Assembly (NCBI GenBank): GCA_964020155.1
Contig: OZ026551.1
Span: forward strand, 4,487,374 to 4,551,373
Source of the DNA: Chondrilla cf. caribensis
Taxonomy: Eukaryota; Porifera; Demospongiae; Chondrillida; Chondrillidae
Reading direction: 5' to 3'
Length of the DNA: 64,000 nucleotides
A program made the translations under genes and the position numbers. The notes under the pieces were generated by a model, which saw only the letters and a program-made list of their open reading frames with translations, did no database searches and was not told where the DNA came from. Positions 34,561-46,421 of the stretch are shown piece by piece (position 1 is the first letter of the stretch; the number at the start of each line of letters is the position of its first letter).

Positions 34561-36347
34561 GATGCTCTACCCCCTTCTAATGTAAGGGCCTCCCCCATAC
34601 CTCAACCAGGAAAGGTCCAAGTGACTCCAACCACCCCTCCCACTGGGTCCTCCCTCACTGGACATGGTATGATTGGCTAGACTAAAATAAATATGCTTTA
34701 TCGGAGATTATATCTATTTGTTCTTATCTGTCCCTTGATTTCATGTAAGCCCTTCCTCAGCATGTACTGGCAGTTAGTTTCAACCATTCTCCTTATTCTT
34801 ATAGAATACTTAAAGGGCACTCTGCCATCTTCATTATGTGATACTACTGCAGTTGCTGTTGGAACATTCATTGGTGATGCAATATCCGGGGCTGTTACTG
34901 TTGTGTTGGTGGTGGGAATTGTTTTTGGTGTATTCAAGTTGAGGAGGAACGCTAACAATGGAAGCACTAAACTGGAAAGGTTTGTCTTGTATTTTAACTA
35001 TGAGATGTGTTTTTGATATCAGGAGTCTTGGACTCCATCCACTGTGGCAGGTAGAGTCCCCACCTCAAGTCCTGTATCCAATCCAATGCAGTATACATGC
35101 CTTCAGCCAGGAGGGGTGTACTAACCAGCAGGGCTGAAGTACCTAGTGATTTAGCCCTACCACTTGTTGGGTTTCTCACACGATTAAAAATATTAGTCTT
35201 TCTAACTGTCAGTTAACAGACGAACCTCCTCGCAGACTTCAACCCATATCACACTGGGACTCTCACTCATCATGAGCCTCTGACTACACCCGTCCACAAA
35301 GCATGGGACCATAATGCATGCAGCTGCAGGTCATCATTGAAGGGGGCATGCTTGCCCAATTGTGGGATAAATTTGTCAAGCCAGACTGCTATCCGGCTTA
35401 CTTACCCCCTATGCACGATAACATAGATGTATAATTATAATAAAAGGCTCAATTAAGTTATACAATGTAATGCCGTTATGCAATAATAATATGATTGTAA
35501 TTTAGGTTACTGTATAGATGGGGTTTATTATTATAATTACAGCAGAAATATGTCAAAAATTGTCATGCCCTTATGCACCTCAACCCTATCATCCATCCTA
35601 TGGTAATCTATCTTATTCCCATATATTTTACTCCTTCATCTAGCTCTGCGGTGGGAGGGTGGGAGCAGGTTAACTTCTACCCGGTTCAATCTGACTTAAT
35701 CTTGTGCACCTTCTAGCTGTTGTGCTGATAAGACTGTCATTGTACCATGACCTGACTCCAAATGATGCCAATTCCCACACCTACGCACATCCTGCTCATT
35801 GTGCCTTGACTGGGAAGCCATATGCAATCATTCTCATGCACACCACTGCATGGGCATACACACACTCATGCACACACTGGGGACCCTCACATCCACACAC
35901 ACACAAGGACTCCGAAGGGGGGGATGTCTGTTAACCTCTGCCAACATAGTTGACAAACATTTAGTAAGTTTATGTTTCAAAGTTACTCCAAGCTTTTGAA
36001 ATGTTATTGTGCAAATGGATATTAATTTTCCATTCTTACTTACGTATACACATACCGTATGTATCAAACCTCTCCATGTGTGTGTGATGTACGGTTTATA
36101 ATGCTGCCGATATTGTGATTTGTATTAGATATATCACAATTTTTTTCAGTCAATTCAGTGTATCAGACTTGGTCATCCACCCTCACTCATTTCTCTTCAG
36201 TCCACAAGATCCAACTTATGAAGAAGTTGGGACAAACCGTGCAGTCCATCATGATCCTAATTTCATCATGATGGAGAAGAATGTTGCTTATGATTCAGTT
36301 GATTTCAAAACATAGGACACTAGTGAAATGATTATTGCATTACTTAG

Positions 36348-36359
36348 TGTGTGTGTGTA

Positions 36360-36454
<95 letters not shown>

Positions 36455-36478
36455 CGTGCATGCGTGCGTGCAGCGTGT
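36348..36478. repeat. (TG)n microsatellite
   Basis: TG run about 30 bp after the C0 tail stop codon. The same arrangement follows every copy of the tail exon in the window. Confidence 0.95.
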
Positions 36479-36702
36479 GTGTATGTAGTATACTGTGACA
36501 CTGTCATAGTTAGTACTTATTGCAATTTTGCATCCATAATTTGTTTCAGTTTAGATATCCACAACCTCGTATATACTCATCCGTACATTGGCCTATTGTA
36601 CCAGGGCACTAATTGGAGTTATTGTGTCCTGCAAGACATTATACTTCCGTTTAGGGTTGGGGTACTTATACTTCCGTTTAAGGTTGGGGTACGTAGTATT
36701 AT

Positions 36703-36717
36703 ACCGGATGTGACGTT
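36703..36717 (+). promoter_or_regulatory. ETS/CRE-like promoter element upstream of orphan signal exon
   Basis: ACCGGATGTGACGTT, 105 bp before the ATG at 36822; same block as at 32826. Confidence 0.5.
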
Positions 36718-36821
36718 CTCTTCCGTCAAAAAGGCTGGTCTGGGAGGATTTGGCTGTGAAATTTCAACGTGTATTGTTACATTGTAAGCGCGAAAGAATA
36801 GTTTCAGACGTCACTGAAAGA

Positions 36822-36867
36822 ATGACAACTGTTCCTATCCTTCTCGCTGTGATTCTAGCGGTAAAAG
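36822..36867 (+). CDS. Orphan signal-peptide exon (possible alternative first exon of C)
   Basis: 46-nt exon encoding MTTVPILLAVILAVK plus one base (phase 1), followed by a GTGAAG donor. There is no intact Ig exon before gene C. Spliced to C's FN3-1 (39853) it would skip C's damaged signal and Ig exons, giving 866 codons including the stop, in frame. Without transcripts this is a hypothesis; it could equally be a relic. Confidence 0.45.
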
Positions 36868-37259
36868 GTGAAGTTTGCATTGCATATGATGGCATGGTGA
36901 TCGATTTTGGTATACTTTGTCGGTGTACTGTTATACCAAACCGCATGGAGTTTTAATCGCCGATGTTATCTAATCGTCTAATACGTGAAAATTCACTGTG
37001 ATTTTACTTAATAACTGTATCCAGTTCGCTTAAAGTTTTAAAGTGTATTTAAAATAGTAATTATAGCTAGCTAGATTTTTGCTGTAGCTTATTCTATAGC
37101 GATAAAAGGTGAAGTTTTGCAGTGATTGCATGGTGATTTTGGTATAGAGTATAGTCGGGACGACTAAGCGACGTGGATATTGTCTACGAAATGTGTGGGT
37201 TTGAGCTGAAAGTGATAATTCTCCTGAATGTAGACCCTACGCCTACTTTTGTCAACAAC

Positions 37260-38198
37260 TGACGCTTTGCCGCCATTTTTATGGTATTAGTGCTTAGGAA
37301 CACCCTGTATGCTCAATCCACTCGTAGTGTAATTCTTTTACAAGTAGCGTTAAAATGTACATCATTTTGAAGCTCAACATGTAAGCAATGTGATGTACAT
37401 AATGGTCCACCAATGTTCACATGTACATGCATGACAAAACATGACATGTTAACAACATACTGAGGAGGCAGTTTCTGGACAGCATGTTAGGTAGTTATTA
37501 GACACTGCTTTGAGCAAACATCAGGTGTGCTGTTACCAATTAGGTAATTTAGATGTATCGATGCTAAGAACCCATTTCCACCTTCCTGTAACTTCATTAC
37601 AGCCAATAGGGATTGCAAGATATATTATAAAAGGCAGGAATAGCAAATATTATAGTCAAAATGGTGTTTCTAAACGTCTTCAGACAAAATGCAGAAAGGT
37701 TGGTGTATTGATTTCATCAAAAACAATTATAGCATGAGAACATTGGATGAATTAAAATAGATATAAATAGCTACACAATCTATGTTATGCAGCTTCGTCA
37801 TAGTTAGCATGGCAAGCTTGCAATCTGTACCTGTTTTCACTGCCCAAATTAAGAGAGCTTTGACTAATCAGCTGTACCATCTTACCTATTGCACAATTGA
37901 TTGGGGCATCGATAATTGATAGGGACAGATATATATGTATGCATACAAACGCATTGCAAGATCGTGCTAATAGGCTAACTGCTAACCTAATGGCTTGGCA
38001 ATTATTACATATACCAACCATTGATCGCCAATATTAATTAATAGTCTAAACAATGATTTTACTTGAATAGTAATGGCATTTGTAGTTCGCAAGTACTTCT
38101 ACAAGTGTATTCAAATAATATTAACAGTAAATGATTGATAGGGACCCCTCCACAATGAATCCTGACCCTTTCTGAGCTGTTGTCATTGTCTTTCACAG
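37260..38198. other. Spacer upstream of C, no clear gene
   Basis: Contains an open stretch at 37510-37737 with a Lys/Arg-rich C-terminal part and no recognised domain, perhaps a transposon remnant. Around 37440-38110 it partly resembles 33790-34300, suggesting a shared duplicated spacer. Confidence 0.3.
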
Positions 38199-38248
38199 TA
38201 TCCCTTGTGTTTTCTGTAACACGTCATTTGGTGAACAACATTGGAAAA
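38199..38248 (+). pseudogene. Truncated Ig-like exon start
   Basis: After TTTCACAG, about 50 bp match the first codons of the Ig exon (SLVFSVTRHLVNN), then the sequence switches to the receptor 5' flank. A breakpoint of a duplication. Confidence 0.7.
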
Positions 38249-38464
38249 TTCCTTTGACACCTTCACCCATTTTACGAGCATTGGCAACCTCGATCAGACT
38301 CTGTCAAAAACAGAAAATGTACAAAAAACAAGCAACCTCACATAAACTAGGAAATTATGACCTTACCAGGTTTGGTATGTATCATTGACTTTGTGAAACT
38401 GAAAAAGAATCCTATGACAATGTTACCTAAGGTATAGATAAAGCTGCAGTAGTCCCATATATAG

Positions 38465-39060
38465 CAGGGGTGTAGGAAGCTTAAAATGAGTGGCAGGGCT
38501 AATCTTCCAAGATCACATACAGTGAAATTTATGCTAACGTGTCCCTATTTTGTTATGTAGCGTAAAAGGGACTCGTGAGCATCGAGAATAGGGACTCGAC
38601 AATCCACCCTTATTATGCTTGGTTCACATGCGTTTCATGTCAAATTACCAGTGCTGCACAGGAACTCAGCTTAAATGAAAATGTCAATACATTCTACTAC
38701 ATTTATGCATACAAATTAACCATCACAGAATACATTCGTTCACAAAAACGTTCTAGAATTAAAGCGAAGACGAGATGCATCTACTTATGTATGTAGAAAC
38801 AATCCTTCACGCGTATTGCACAATTGGTACAAAATGGCCGCTATGACGGTAACGCGACAGAGGATTTGTGCGAGAGTAATTGTAATCGAAATAGATTCAG
38901 CCATAGCCTTTAAACTTTGTATAATACAATTAAATGTATAAGATTGTAGCATGTTCTGTCAATAACAATAGGCAACCTTCAACCTTTTTTCAATGGTAAC
39001 CCCACTATGAAAAGTGGTGAGACCAAATCCTCACCAGCCCCACCTATTCCTACACCCCTG
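38465..39060. mobile_element. 596-bp TIR transposon remnant
   Basis: The ends are inverted copies, CAGGGGTGTAGGAA at the left and TTCCTACACCCCTG at the right, flanked by direct repeats TATAG (38460-38464 and 39061-39065). It has no transposase ORF. It is inserted in the 5' flank of gene C, which is otherwise collinear with the flanks of A and B. Confidence 0.8.
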
Positions 39061-41330
39061 TATAGAGTATAGAACCTCACCTGGACAACAAGTCTGACTA
39101 CAGATGATATTCTGTTGTATATGGAAAAGCTATATTATTCTGACAGGAACATGTTTTTTTAGTAAAGAATGGATGGAAAAGTCCTTTACCTTTATTTGTT
39201 TTCGAACTGGGAGAAGGTATACCTAGTCTACTTTATATCTATGAGTTGTTAAGGGTAATAAATCTCTCCCTATGCTTGTTTACAACAAACCTCCCCCAGT
39301 CTATTATATAAACCACATGCAATATTGATTATTATACAGTATGCTACTGCTAGTAAAATGTGGAGATTATACCTCGAAATCTCATTTTATGGGCATTTGT
39401 ATCATTGTCCTTTACTGTATCCCTTGTGTCCTCTGTACCACGTCTTCTGGTGAACAACACTGGTTCTGATGCAACTGGTACTGATGTGTACCCACAACTT
39501 GGGGCACCACTGGAAGTCTGGTGCTGGACTGAACGTGATGAATCAAATAGTAGAAGGTAGTATGATCCTAACAACAATTTTCTACAACCAACTACTGAAC
39601 CTACTGATAAAGATGTGTATGTACTGAATGCTCCTGGAAGGAGTTACGTCAAAATTCTCAAGTTTAGAAGTTATCAACATTCACAAGCAGGAAGATATTA
39701 CTGTAATGTCACTTTAATAAGTGAAAATCCTGGCCGAGTTGTTTCTCTGGCCATATTTATAGGTATGGCATTGCATAAGAGATATCTTTTTATTGAATGC
39801 ACCACCAGGATAGCACATGGTACACATATTGCAAATCATTCCACCTCTTCAGGCACCCCACCCAAGGTAGAAGGTGTCACTGTGGTGGTGTCTGGTAGTG
39901 CTTCTTCTCCAATGATCAGTGTGTCCTGGACAGCAGTTAACAGTACAACAAGTGTAGCCTATACTGTGTACTACAGCACTAGTACTCAACCTCCACCTGG
40001 TAGTGCCTCCTCTGTTCAGAATATTACTGGTACCTCACTTACTCTGACCTCATCACATGGTCTCCAAACTGGTACAACCTACTACATTTGGGTTTCTGCT
40101 GTAGCAACTAGTGGACAACTGGAAGGACCCTTCAGTGATAGGGAGAGTGCACTTATCTATGGTGAGTTGAAATGGCACAAGGAGCTGTATGTATTAGTCC
40201 ACACGGCTCACACAAAGTCATCTACATCGTGTAATAGTAGTGTCTACTCCTCAAGCGTAATGCCTTTTCCCCATACGTAGTGGCTCCAGTTCCTGAGAGT
40301 GTATCAGTTGTCCCTACATCATCAGAAGGTACTCTGAGGGTAACATGGACCAGACCAACTGTCAGTGGTGGATCCACTATCACCAGCTATTCCATACAAT
40401 ACAAAAGGTCCAATGAAATGACTCACTCTAGTAAGACAGTCAACGGAGGAGACACCACTTCATCAGATATCACTGGTCTGTACCTGTCCACACAATACAG
40501 TGTGAGGATTGCTTCTGTCAATGAACTAGGAACAGGAAACTACAGTGGGATTGTCAATGCTACTACATATGGAGGTACGTAGGTTCAATACAGTTATTCG
40601 TTGCATATACTGAATACATACCTCATATCTGTGTACACTAAGTTTACTGGATAAGGATTTTGGCCTGAATTAGTAATATTCCTTTCTTTTGCCAATGTGC
40701 CATAAGGCCATTTCGGAGAATACCACTCTTCATCAGTACTGGGCAATGTTTTGAGTTGTCAATCTCAGCTAAGCAGAGTATTGGCTGGACTTTTAGCATA
40801 TCAGGTTGTTGTTTGTAGTTTTCAGTGTAGTACGGGTAGTGGATATTATCTACCGACTTTAACACCCTACGTAAAAGTCGCTGCTTGGCCATGAAATCTT
40901 CAATTATACCCAAACAGGGAAAGGCTTATCTTCCATGTTTTCGTGGTTATCTTCTAGGCAAAAGCGTCCCTTGGTAGAAAGGGGAGTTGTTGATAAGGAT
41001 TTTGACCCCAATCGATAATATTCATTTCTTTTACCAATGTGCTATAAGCCCTTTTCGGAGAATACCACTCATCATTAGTAGCACTGGGCATCAAAAAGCA
41101 CTTTTTTGATGCCTAGACTATAACCATGGAAACGTGGAGGATAAGCCTTGCCCTGGTTGGGAAGAATTGAAGATTACACGGCCAAGCAGCAACTTTTAGA
41201 TAGGGTGTTAAAGTCGGTAGACACATTGCTTATTTGTTGTATCCAACCACACAATTCTGAAAAATAAGCAATCAATGTCAATATTGAATCCCTAGGCTGG
41301 TTTATTATATTTATTCTTGTCCACCTACAG

Positions 41331-41615
41331 TCCCTGACCAGGTTCCCAACCTTGCTGTACGATTTTCTGAACTCAGTAATAGTCTAATATCCCTCACTGT
41401 AACATGGGGTGAACCACACAGTGATGTCTCTATTACAAGTTATGAAGGTAACTACAGGATACTGTCTGCCAGGAGTTGGGGTGGAGGTTTCTCTCAGTCA
41501 GCCACAAACAGACAACGTGTATACAGTAATCTGAGGAGTGGAGTGGACTATGAAGTTAGAGTGAGAGCAGTGTCCCCAATTGGAGCTGGGGAGTACGGAA
41601 CTGCAATTACACCAT
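41331..41615 (+). other. FN3-X exon, an FN3 type intact only in C
   Basis: Phase 1-1 exon of 285 bp after a CACCTACAG acceptor. It encodes VPDQVPNLAVRF, LTVTWGEP, then RSGVDYEVRVRAVSPIGAG, a typical FN3 pattern (Trp in strand B, Tyr in strand F). No other gene in the window has it intact. A short relic (CTATAGTCCCTAATAATAC) lies at the same place in E, near 56220. Confidence 0.85.
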
Positions 41616-41621
41616 GTATGC

Positions 41622-41664
<43 letters not shown>

Positions 41665-41668
41665 CGTG
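41622..41668. repeat. (TG)n microsatellite
   Basis: TG run immediately after the FN3-X donor. Confidence 0.9.
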
Positions 41669-43987
41669 TGTGTGCATGCGTACTTGCATACGTGCTTACA
41701 TGCATGCATGTGCATATTATATCATAAATGACAAGATTAGTAATTGCCTATCAAATTTTACAGCGTCTACCACACCAGTTGCACAAACCAGTACAACCAC
41801 TACCAGTTTATACCTCCAATGGACCAGGAGTGGAGGAGACAACTTTACCCTGTACTACTGGAAGACCAGTACACCTTCTGATGTGTCCACTGTCACAACT
41901 ACATCATTGTCATACAATATCACTGGTCTGGACTCCAACACTGCTTACAAGATCATTGTTTCTGCTAGAAACAGTCTAGGATCTGTCAACAGTTCTGAGG
42001 TGGTAGGATACACTACACCAAAAGGTACATATTATGTATACTTACTTGCAGAGTATTATAAGCATTTATTATAACATAAAACGAGATTTTTAATTATTAT
42101 TGTATGCACTATAACAGTTCCAATTATGGTCACACCAACCCCCCTCTCCTCAACATCCATAAATGTTCGATGGAGTCCTCCTCCAAATAGTGACCGGTCA
42201 CCTCTCACCTACCATGTCAACTACACTGGAATAAGTAGATCTACTTCAGACACTACCCTGACCCTCACTGGTCTTCATCCATATGAAGAGTACACCATAT
42301 CAGTACAAGCTGGTAATAAGGGAGGACTGAGTGTACCTGTGACTGGTACAGCTAGGACATACAGTGACAGTGAGTTGGTAGCAGGGACTTGTGTACTGGA
42401 AAGTACAGATGATCCTTAATTAACGATAATTGTCTCTAAACATTCATGGTTTTTAACTTTATAGGGCCTTCATCCCAACCGACTATGAGGCGTAGTAATC
42501 CTGGACGTCGATGGTGTGTTTTACAGTGGAATATTCCAGAGGAAACTGGTAGAAATGGAGTGATCCAGAAGTACATTATTGAACTAGAACAGACGGAGGA
42601 CAACAAGTGGAACATCATTCATGAACTCCCAACCTACAACTTCAGTTCTCCTGCTAGTATCAGTTACAACCTCACCAACCTCACTCCTCACACAACCTAC
42701 AAGTGGAGAGTGGCAGCTGCTACTGTGAATGGAACAGGACCATTTATACCTAATCCATTTCCGTGTACAACATTGGAAGATGGTGAGTGTTTGATATTAA
42801 TTTGATTGAATTTAATATACTTATGGCCAGTTGCCAAACCTACGTTGGTCTTGTACACAAAACTCACATGTTTAACATAACAACCCCTTGTATGTAATAA
42901 TAATATTGTCTCATATGAAGGCCTGTAAACTCCACAGTTTTTCCTCCCCAATTTCTTCCAACCTCCTCAGTTCCCGGACCGGTATCCGGACTGACATACA
43001 ATGTGAGTTGTGATATTATGAGTGTTATCTTCAGATGGAGTGAACCAGATGAAGCAAATGGAGTCATAGTGGGGTACTCTGTGAGATATGGAGAATTTGA
43101 AGGGAATGCTGACACACAAATCCTAGAAGACAGTCTCGGCCTCACTATCAATGGACTCAGTGAGTGTGATATTGTATTACTTTAGTTTCATATAATTATA
43201 TTATTATTATCCACAATCTCTACCATGTCTTTGTTTCCAGCGAGGTACACTCCATATAAGGTTACAGTCTCAGCAAGGACCTCAGTTGGAGAAGGTGAAC
43301 CATCTTCTGTTGTGTTCTTCACTCTGGAAGGAGGTGAGGAATTGATCAACTTCTTAATCTATCACATCGATTAAAATTCTCTCTTACCTTTGCTCCCCTT
43401 CATCCCAGTACCAACAGCACCACTTGCTGATGTTGATGTAGTTGCTCTTGGTGATGGCTCGGTAGGAGTTAGATGGACGCCACTCTCATTGACAGAGGCT
43501 AGGGGATTCCCCCTTTACATTGTTTCCTACACATCAATCGATGGTGCTGTTCTCGGAAGTGTCAACACTACTAATTCTAGTGTCATCATCACAGGACTGA
43601 ATCCCAACATTGGATATAGCTTTACAGTTCAAGTTGTGACTGGGAGTGGAAATGGACCTGCAACAACAAGTAAATTATTTGTTGTTATCTGTCCTTGATT
43701 TCATGCAAACACTTCGAATCCTCAGCATGTACTGGGCAGTTCGTTTCAACTATTCCACTTTTATTTATGTAGAATACTTGAAGGGCACTCTGCCATCTCC
43801 ATCAGGTGATACTACTGCAGTTGCTGTTGGAGCATTCATTAGTGGTGCATTATTTGGGGCTGTTACTGTTGTGTTGGTGGTGGGAATTGTGTTTGGTGTA
43901 TTCAAGTTGAGGAGGAAGAGTAACAATAGAAGCACTAAACAGGAAAGGTTTGTCTTGTTATTTTAAGTATGAGATGTGTTTGTGATA

Positions 43988-44095
43988 TCAGGACTCCATC
44001 CACTTTGGGTGTGGCAGGTGTAGATTCGATCCCCACCCCGACATCTCCAGTCTCCAGTCCATCACTAAAACCTTACAAGTTGCACTGACTTCTGA
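43988..44095 (+). other. Possible alternative cytoplasmic exon downstream of TM exon
   Basis: After GATATCAG an open stretch reads RTPSTLGVAG, then PTPTSPVSSPSLKPYKLH and a stop, in the phase that follows the TM donor. Related sequence follows the TM exons of C0 (about 35030), D (about 50585) and E (about 58500), but with frame changes. It does not join the tail exon in phase. It could be an alternative terminal exon or a decayed one. Confidence 0.35.
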
Positions 44096-45162
44096 AGGTG
44101 CGACATGTCGGTGCTGCAGCCAGGAGCAGAATGTCCATCCATAAATATGAATTGAACGTGAGACTGGCACTAATGGCCTTCTGATAGCACTGGTCAGAGA
44201 AGTACTGTAACGGGTTTTAATGATGATGTCATTCTGATTCATCTCTTGTGTAGGATAATTGGTGGCATGAAGCACCCTGTTTGCCCACCTGGGTTAGCCT
44301 GGTGAATTACTTGGTACTTATAACAGCACAGAAATATCAAGGCTGTCATGCTTCAATTGAACTTGAATCAATGCTATCATCAAAATAGGACATAATATGA
44401 ACACATCCACTCAACCACACAGAGACTAGTGATGCTTTATGCACTGATATCTTATTAATTTTATGCAACATTCTAACCACACTGTTATTGGTATATACCT
44501 GCAACATGAATAGAGAAATCTCCTGGCTGAGGCTCGATATTACCTCTCAGGTTGTGTCAGAATCAAACTCAGAGGGACTAATATCTAACAGTGCCATGCA
44601 TTGGTCTAAAGTCCAACACTCCCCTAGATGCCTCTAGCGAAGGGGGGGGGTAGGTGTAAAACCAATAGGGCAGGTATACCTATAGGGATTCAGGCCTAGC
44701 ACTTGCTGGGTTTCTCACAAGATTAAAAGTATTACTGTCAGTAAGGAGTAAGTGGGTTTAGGTTTCAAAGTTACTCGAAACTTTTAAAAACGTTATTGTG
44801 TAAATGGGTATTTTCCTTTCTTATACTTGAAGTATGCATGTATGCATACTGTAGCAAACTTTCTCATGTGTGTACAATGTCGGGTTTATAATACCATCAA
44901 TATGTATTGTATGTATATGATATGTTTTGTACAATTAGCTATTAATTGTGTGACATTACAGAATTAGCCTAATTTAGTATCCAGTGATCACACTTGGTCA
45001 TCCACCCGCTCTCATTTCTCTTCAGTCCACAAGATGCAACATATGAAGAAGTTGAGACAAACCGTACAGTCCATCATGATGCTAATTTTATCATGATGGA
45101 GAAAAATGTTGCTTATGATTCAGTTGATTTCAAAACATAGGACACTAGTGAAATAACGACTG

Positions 45163-45168
<6 letters not shown>

Positions 45169-45224
<56 letters not shown>

Positions 45225-45236
45225 TGTGTGTGTGTG
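45169..45236. repeat. (TG)n microsatellite
   Basis: TG run shortly after the tail-exon stop of C. Confidence 0.95.
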
Positions 45237-45643
45237 CTGTGACACTGTCATAGTTAGCACATACTGCAATTTTGCATTCATTATATTTTGGTTTGATTCC
45301 CACAACCTCAGCTTTGCTTATCCGCACATTGGCTTGTTATAATATACACCCTAGCACTAATTGGAGTTTTTGTATATTCTCTGCAAGACGTATAACTCCG
45401 TTTATAAGGAGTCAAGATTGGAAATTGGAAGACTAGTATTTGGTTGCCACCAGGTTGGTAGCACCTCCAGAGTAAGTATATAGTACTACATGCATCAGTA
45501 GATGTGTTATCTGGATGTGTTACTAGCCTCATGGTGACCCAGAAAGTAATTTTCGATTGTACCACTGGTCACCATCATGTCCTCTCCAGTACAAATATGA
45601 CACAGCATTACACAAAAACCGATGCATGGGCATCCGTCTGGAT

Positions 45644-45786
45644 CACAGGAGGAAAGTACCAATGATGAAACACTATTGAAGCATTGTTGAAAGACCCTGT
45701 TTCAATGCATTTTTTGTGAAACAGAGCCTTTAAACAATGATTCAATAGTGTTTCCTACTCGATGAAAATAGGATTTTCCCCCTGTG
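45644..45786. mobile_element. 143-bp MITE with empty site in paralogue
   Basis: Begins CACAGGAGGAAA and ends TTTTCCCCCTGTG. An inner 88-bp hairpin (45667-45754) has arms GAAACACTATTGAA and TTCAATAGTGTTTC. The duplicated copy of this flank near 59675 lacks it, going straight from CTTCTGGA to GGTGCTACAT; GGA flanks both sides of the insert. Confidence 0.8.
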
Positions 45787-46305
45787 GGAGGTGCCACATA
45801 ACAAGGATGGCCAAAAAGAAGACTTTGTCAACACATCTGCTGAACTAAACTATGTAACTCACCATGATGTCAGTGCAGTACCCACACAAAGATATCCATA
45901 TACTTCTGTATACTACACTCCTATTGCAGTGCTGTGGATAGTCCTCAGGCTAACCACCCAATAATAACCGCATTTACTCACTAATTTGTATTGCAAATTG
46001 CCAATGACCACAGTCTCCGCATTATTATGCTATACAATCCATATAAAAGTCTAATAATACTATTCTTTGTATGCATATTTCTATGGAGGTACCGTGGACT
46101 CAATTGCAAGGTATACATTTCGTCTTTGGTCACCATAAAACACAAATAATGATGTGTGTACAACAAGGTAGATAGATGGAGGCTACAGCGCGCTGCCGAA
46201 GGACATACGTACTCGCGATCGGTCGACCGACCGACCGATTGCGATGCACAGATACCAGCTGCAGACTAATTACCGGTAGAGTAGTACTGTAGATATCAGT
46301 TGTAT

Positions 46306-46320
46306 ACCGGATGTGACGTT
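46306..46320 (+). promoter_or_regulatory. ETS/CRE-like promoter element of D
   Basis: ACCGGATGTGACGTT, 102 bp upstream of the D start codon, within the conserved 5' block. Confidence 0.55.
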
Positions 46321-46421
46321 ATCCTTCTGTCAAAAGGTTGGTCCTCGAAGATTCGGTTGGGAAATTTCAACGACTGTTACATTATAAACGCGAAAGAATA
46401 GCTTTAGACGAAACCGATAGA

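Larger units (their letters stand above)
32945..36315 (+). pseudogene. C0: miniature or relic tail-type receptor
   Basis: Four pieces in order: signal-peptide exon 32945-32990 (MATFCILLAVILTIK), a truncated FN3-3 exon 34562-34666, TM exon 34805-34979 (helix around AVTVVLVVGIVFGVF) and tail exon 36201-36315 with PTYEEV and VAYDSV, ending TAG. The phases agree (1-1, 1-1, 1-2, 2) and total 147 codons without a stop, so a 146-aa mini-receptor is possible. However, the FN3 fragment lacks most of the fold, and the Ig and other FN3 exons are gone. More likely a deletion relic; expression data would decide. Confidence 0.6.
39169..45140 (+). pseudogene. C: tail-type receptor with damaged 5' end and 9 FN3 exon sets
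   Basis: Exons: signal peptide 39169-39216 (MDGK type, one base short of A and B); Ig-like 39418-39762; FN3-1 39853-40161; FN3-2 40281-40574; FN3-X 41331-41615; FN3-4 41764-42024; FN3-5 42118-42369; FN3-6 42465-42782; FN3-7 42971-43159 plus 43241-43333; FN3-8 43409-43669; TM 43773-43947; tail 45026-45140 (ATYEEV, VAYDSV, TAG). Three lesions cluster at the start: the 1-bp deletion, loss of the Ig acceptor AG (39416-39417 is TG), and a TAG at 39558-39560 where B has Trp. Everything from FN3-1 onward is open with good splice sites. It is either a recent pseudogene or expressed from another first exon such as 36822. FN3-3 is absent. Confidence 0.75.

Noticed and set aside
38575..38796. ORF within the 596-bp element as a transposase
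   Set aside because: 74 residues with no DDE or zinc-finger pattern; the element looks non-autonomous.
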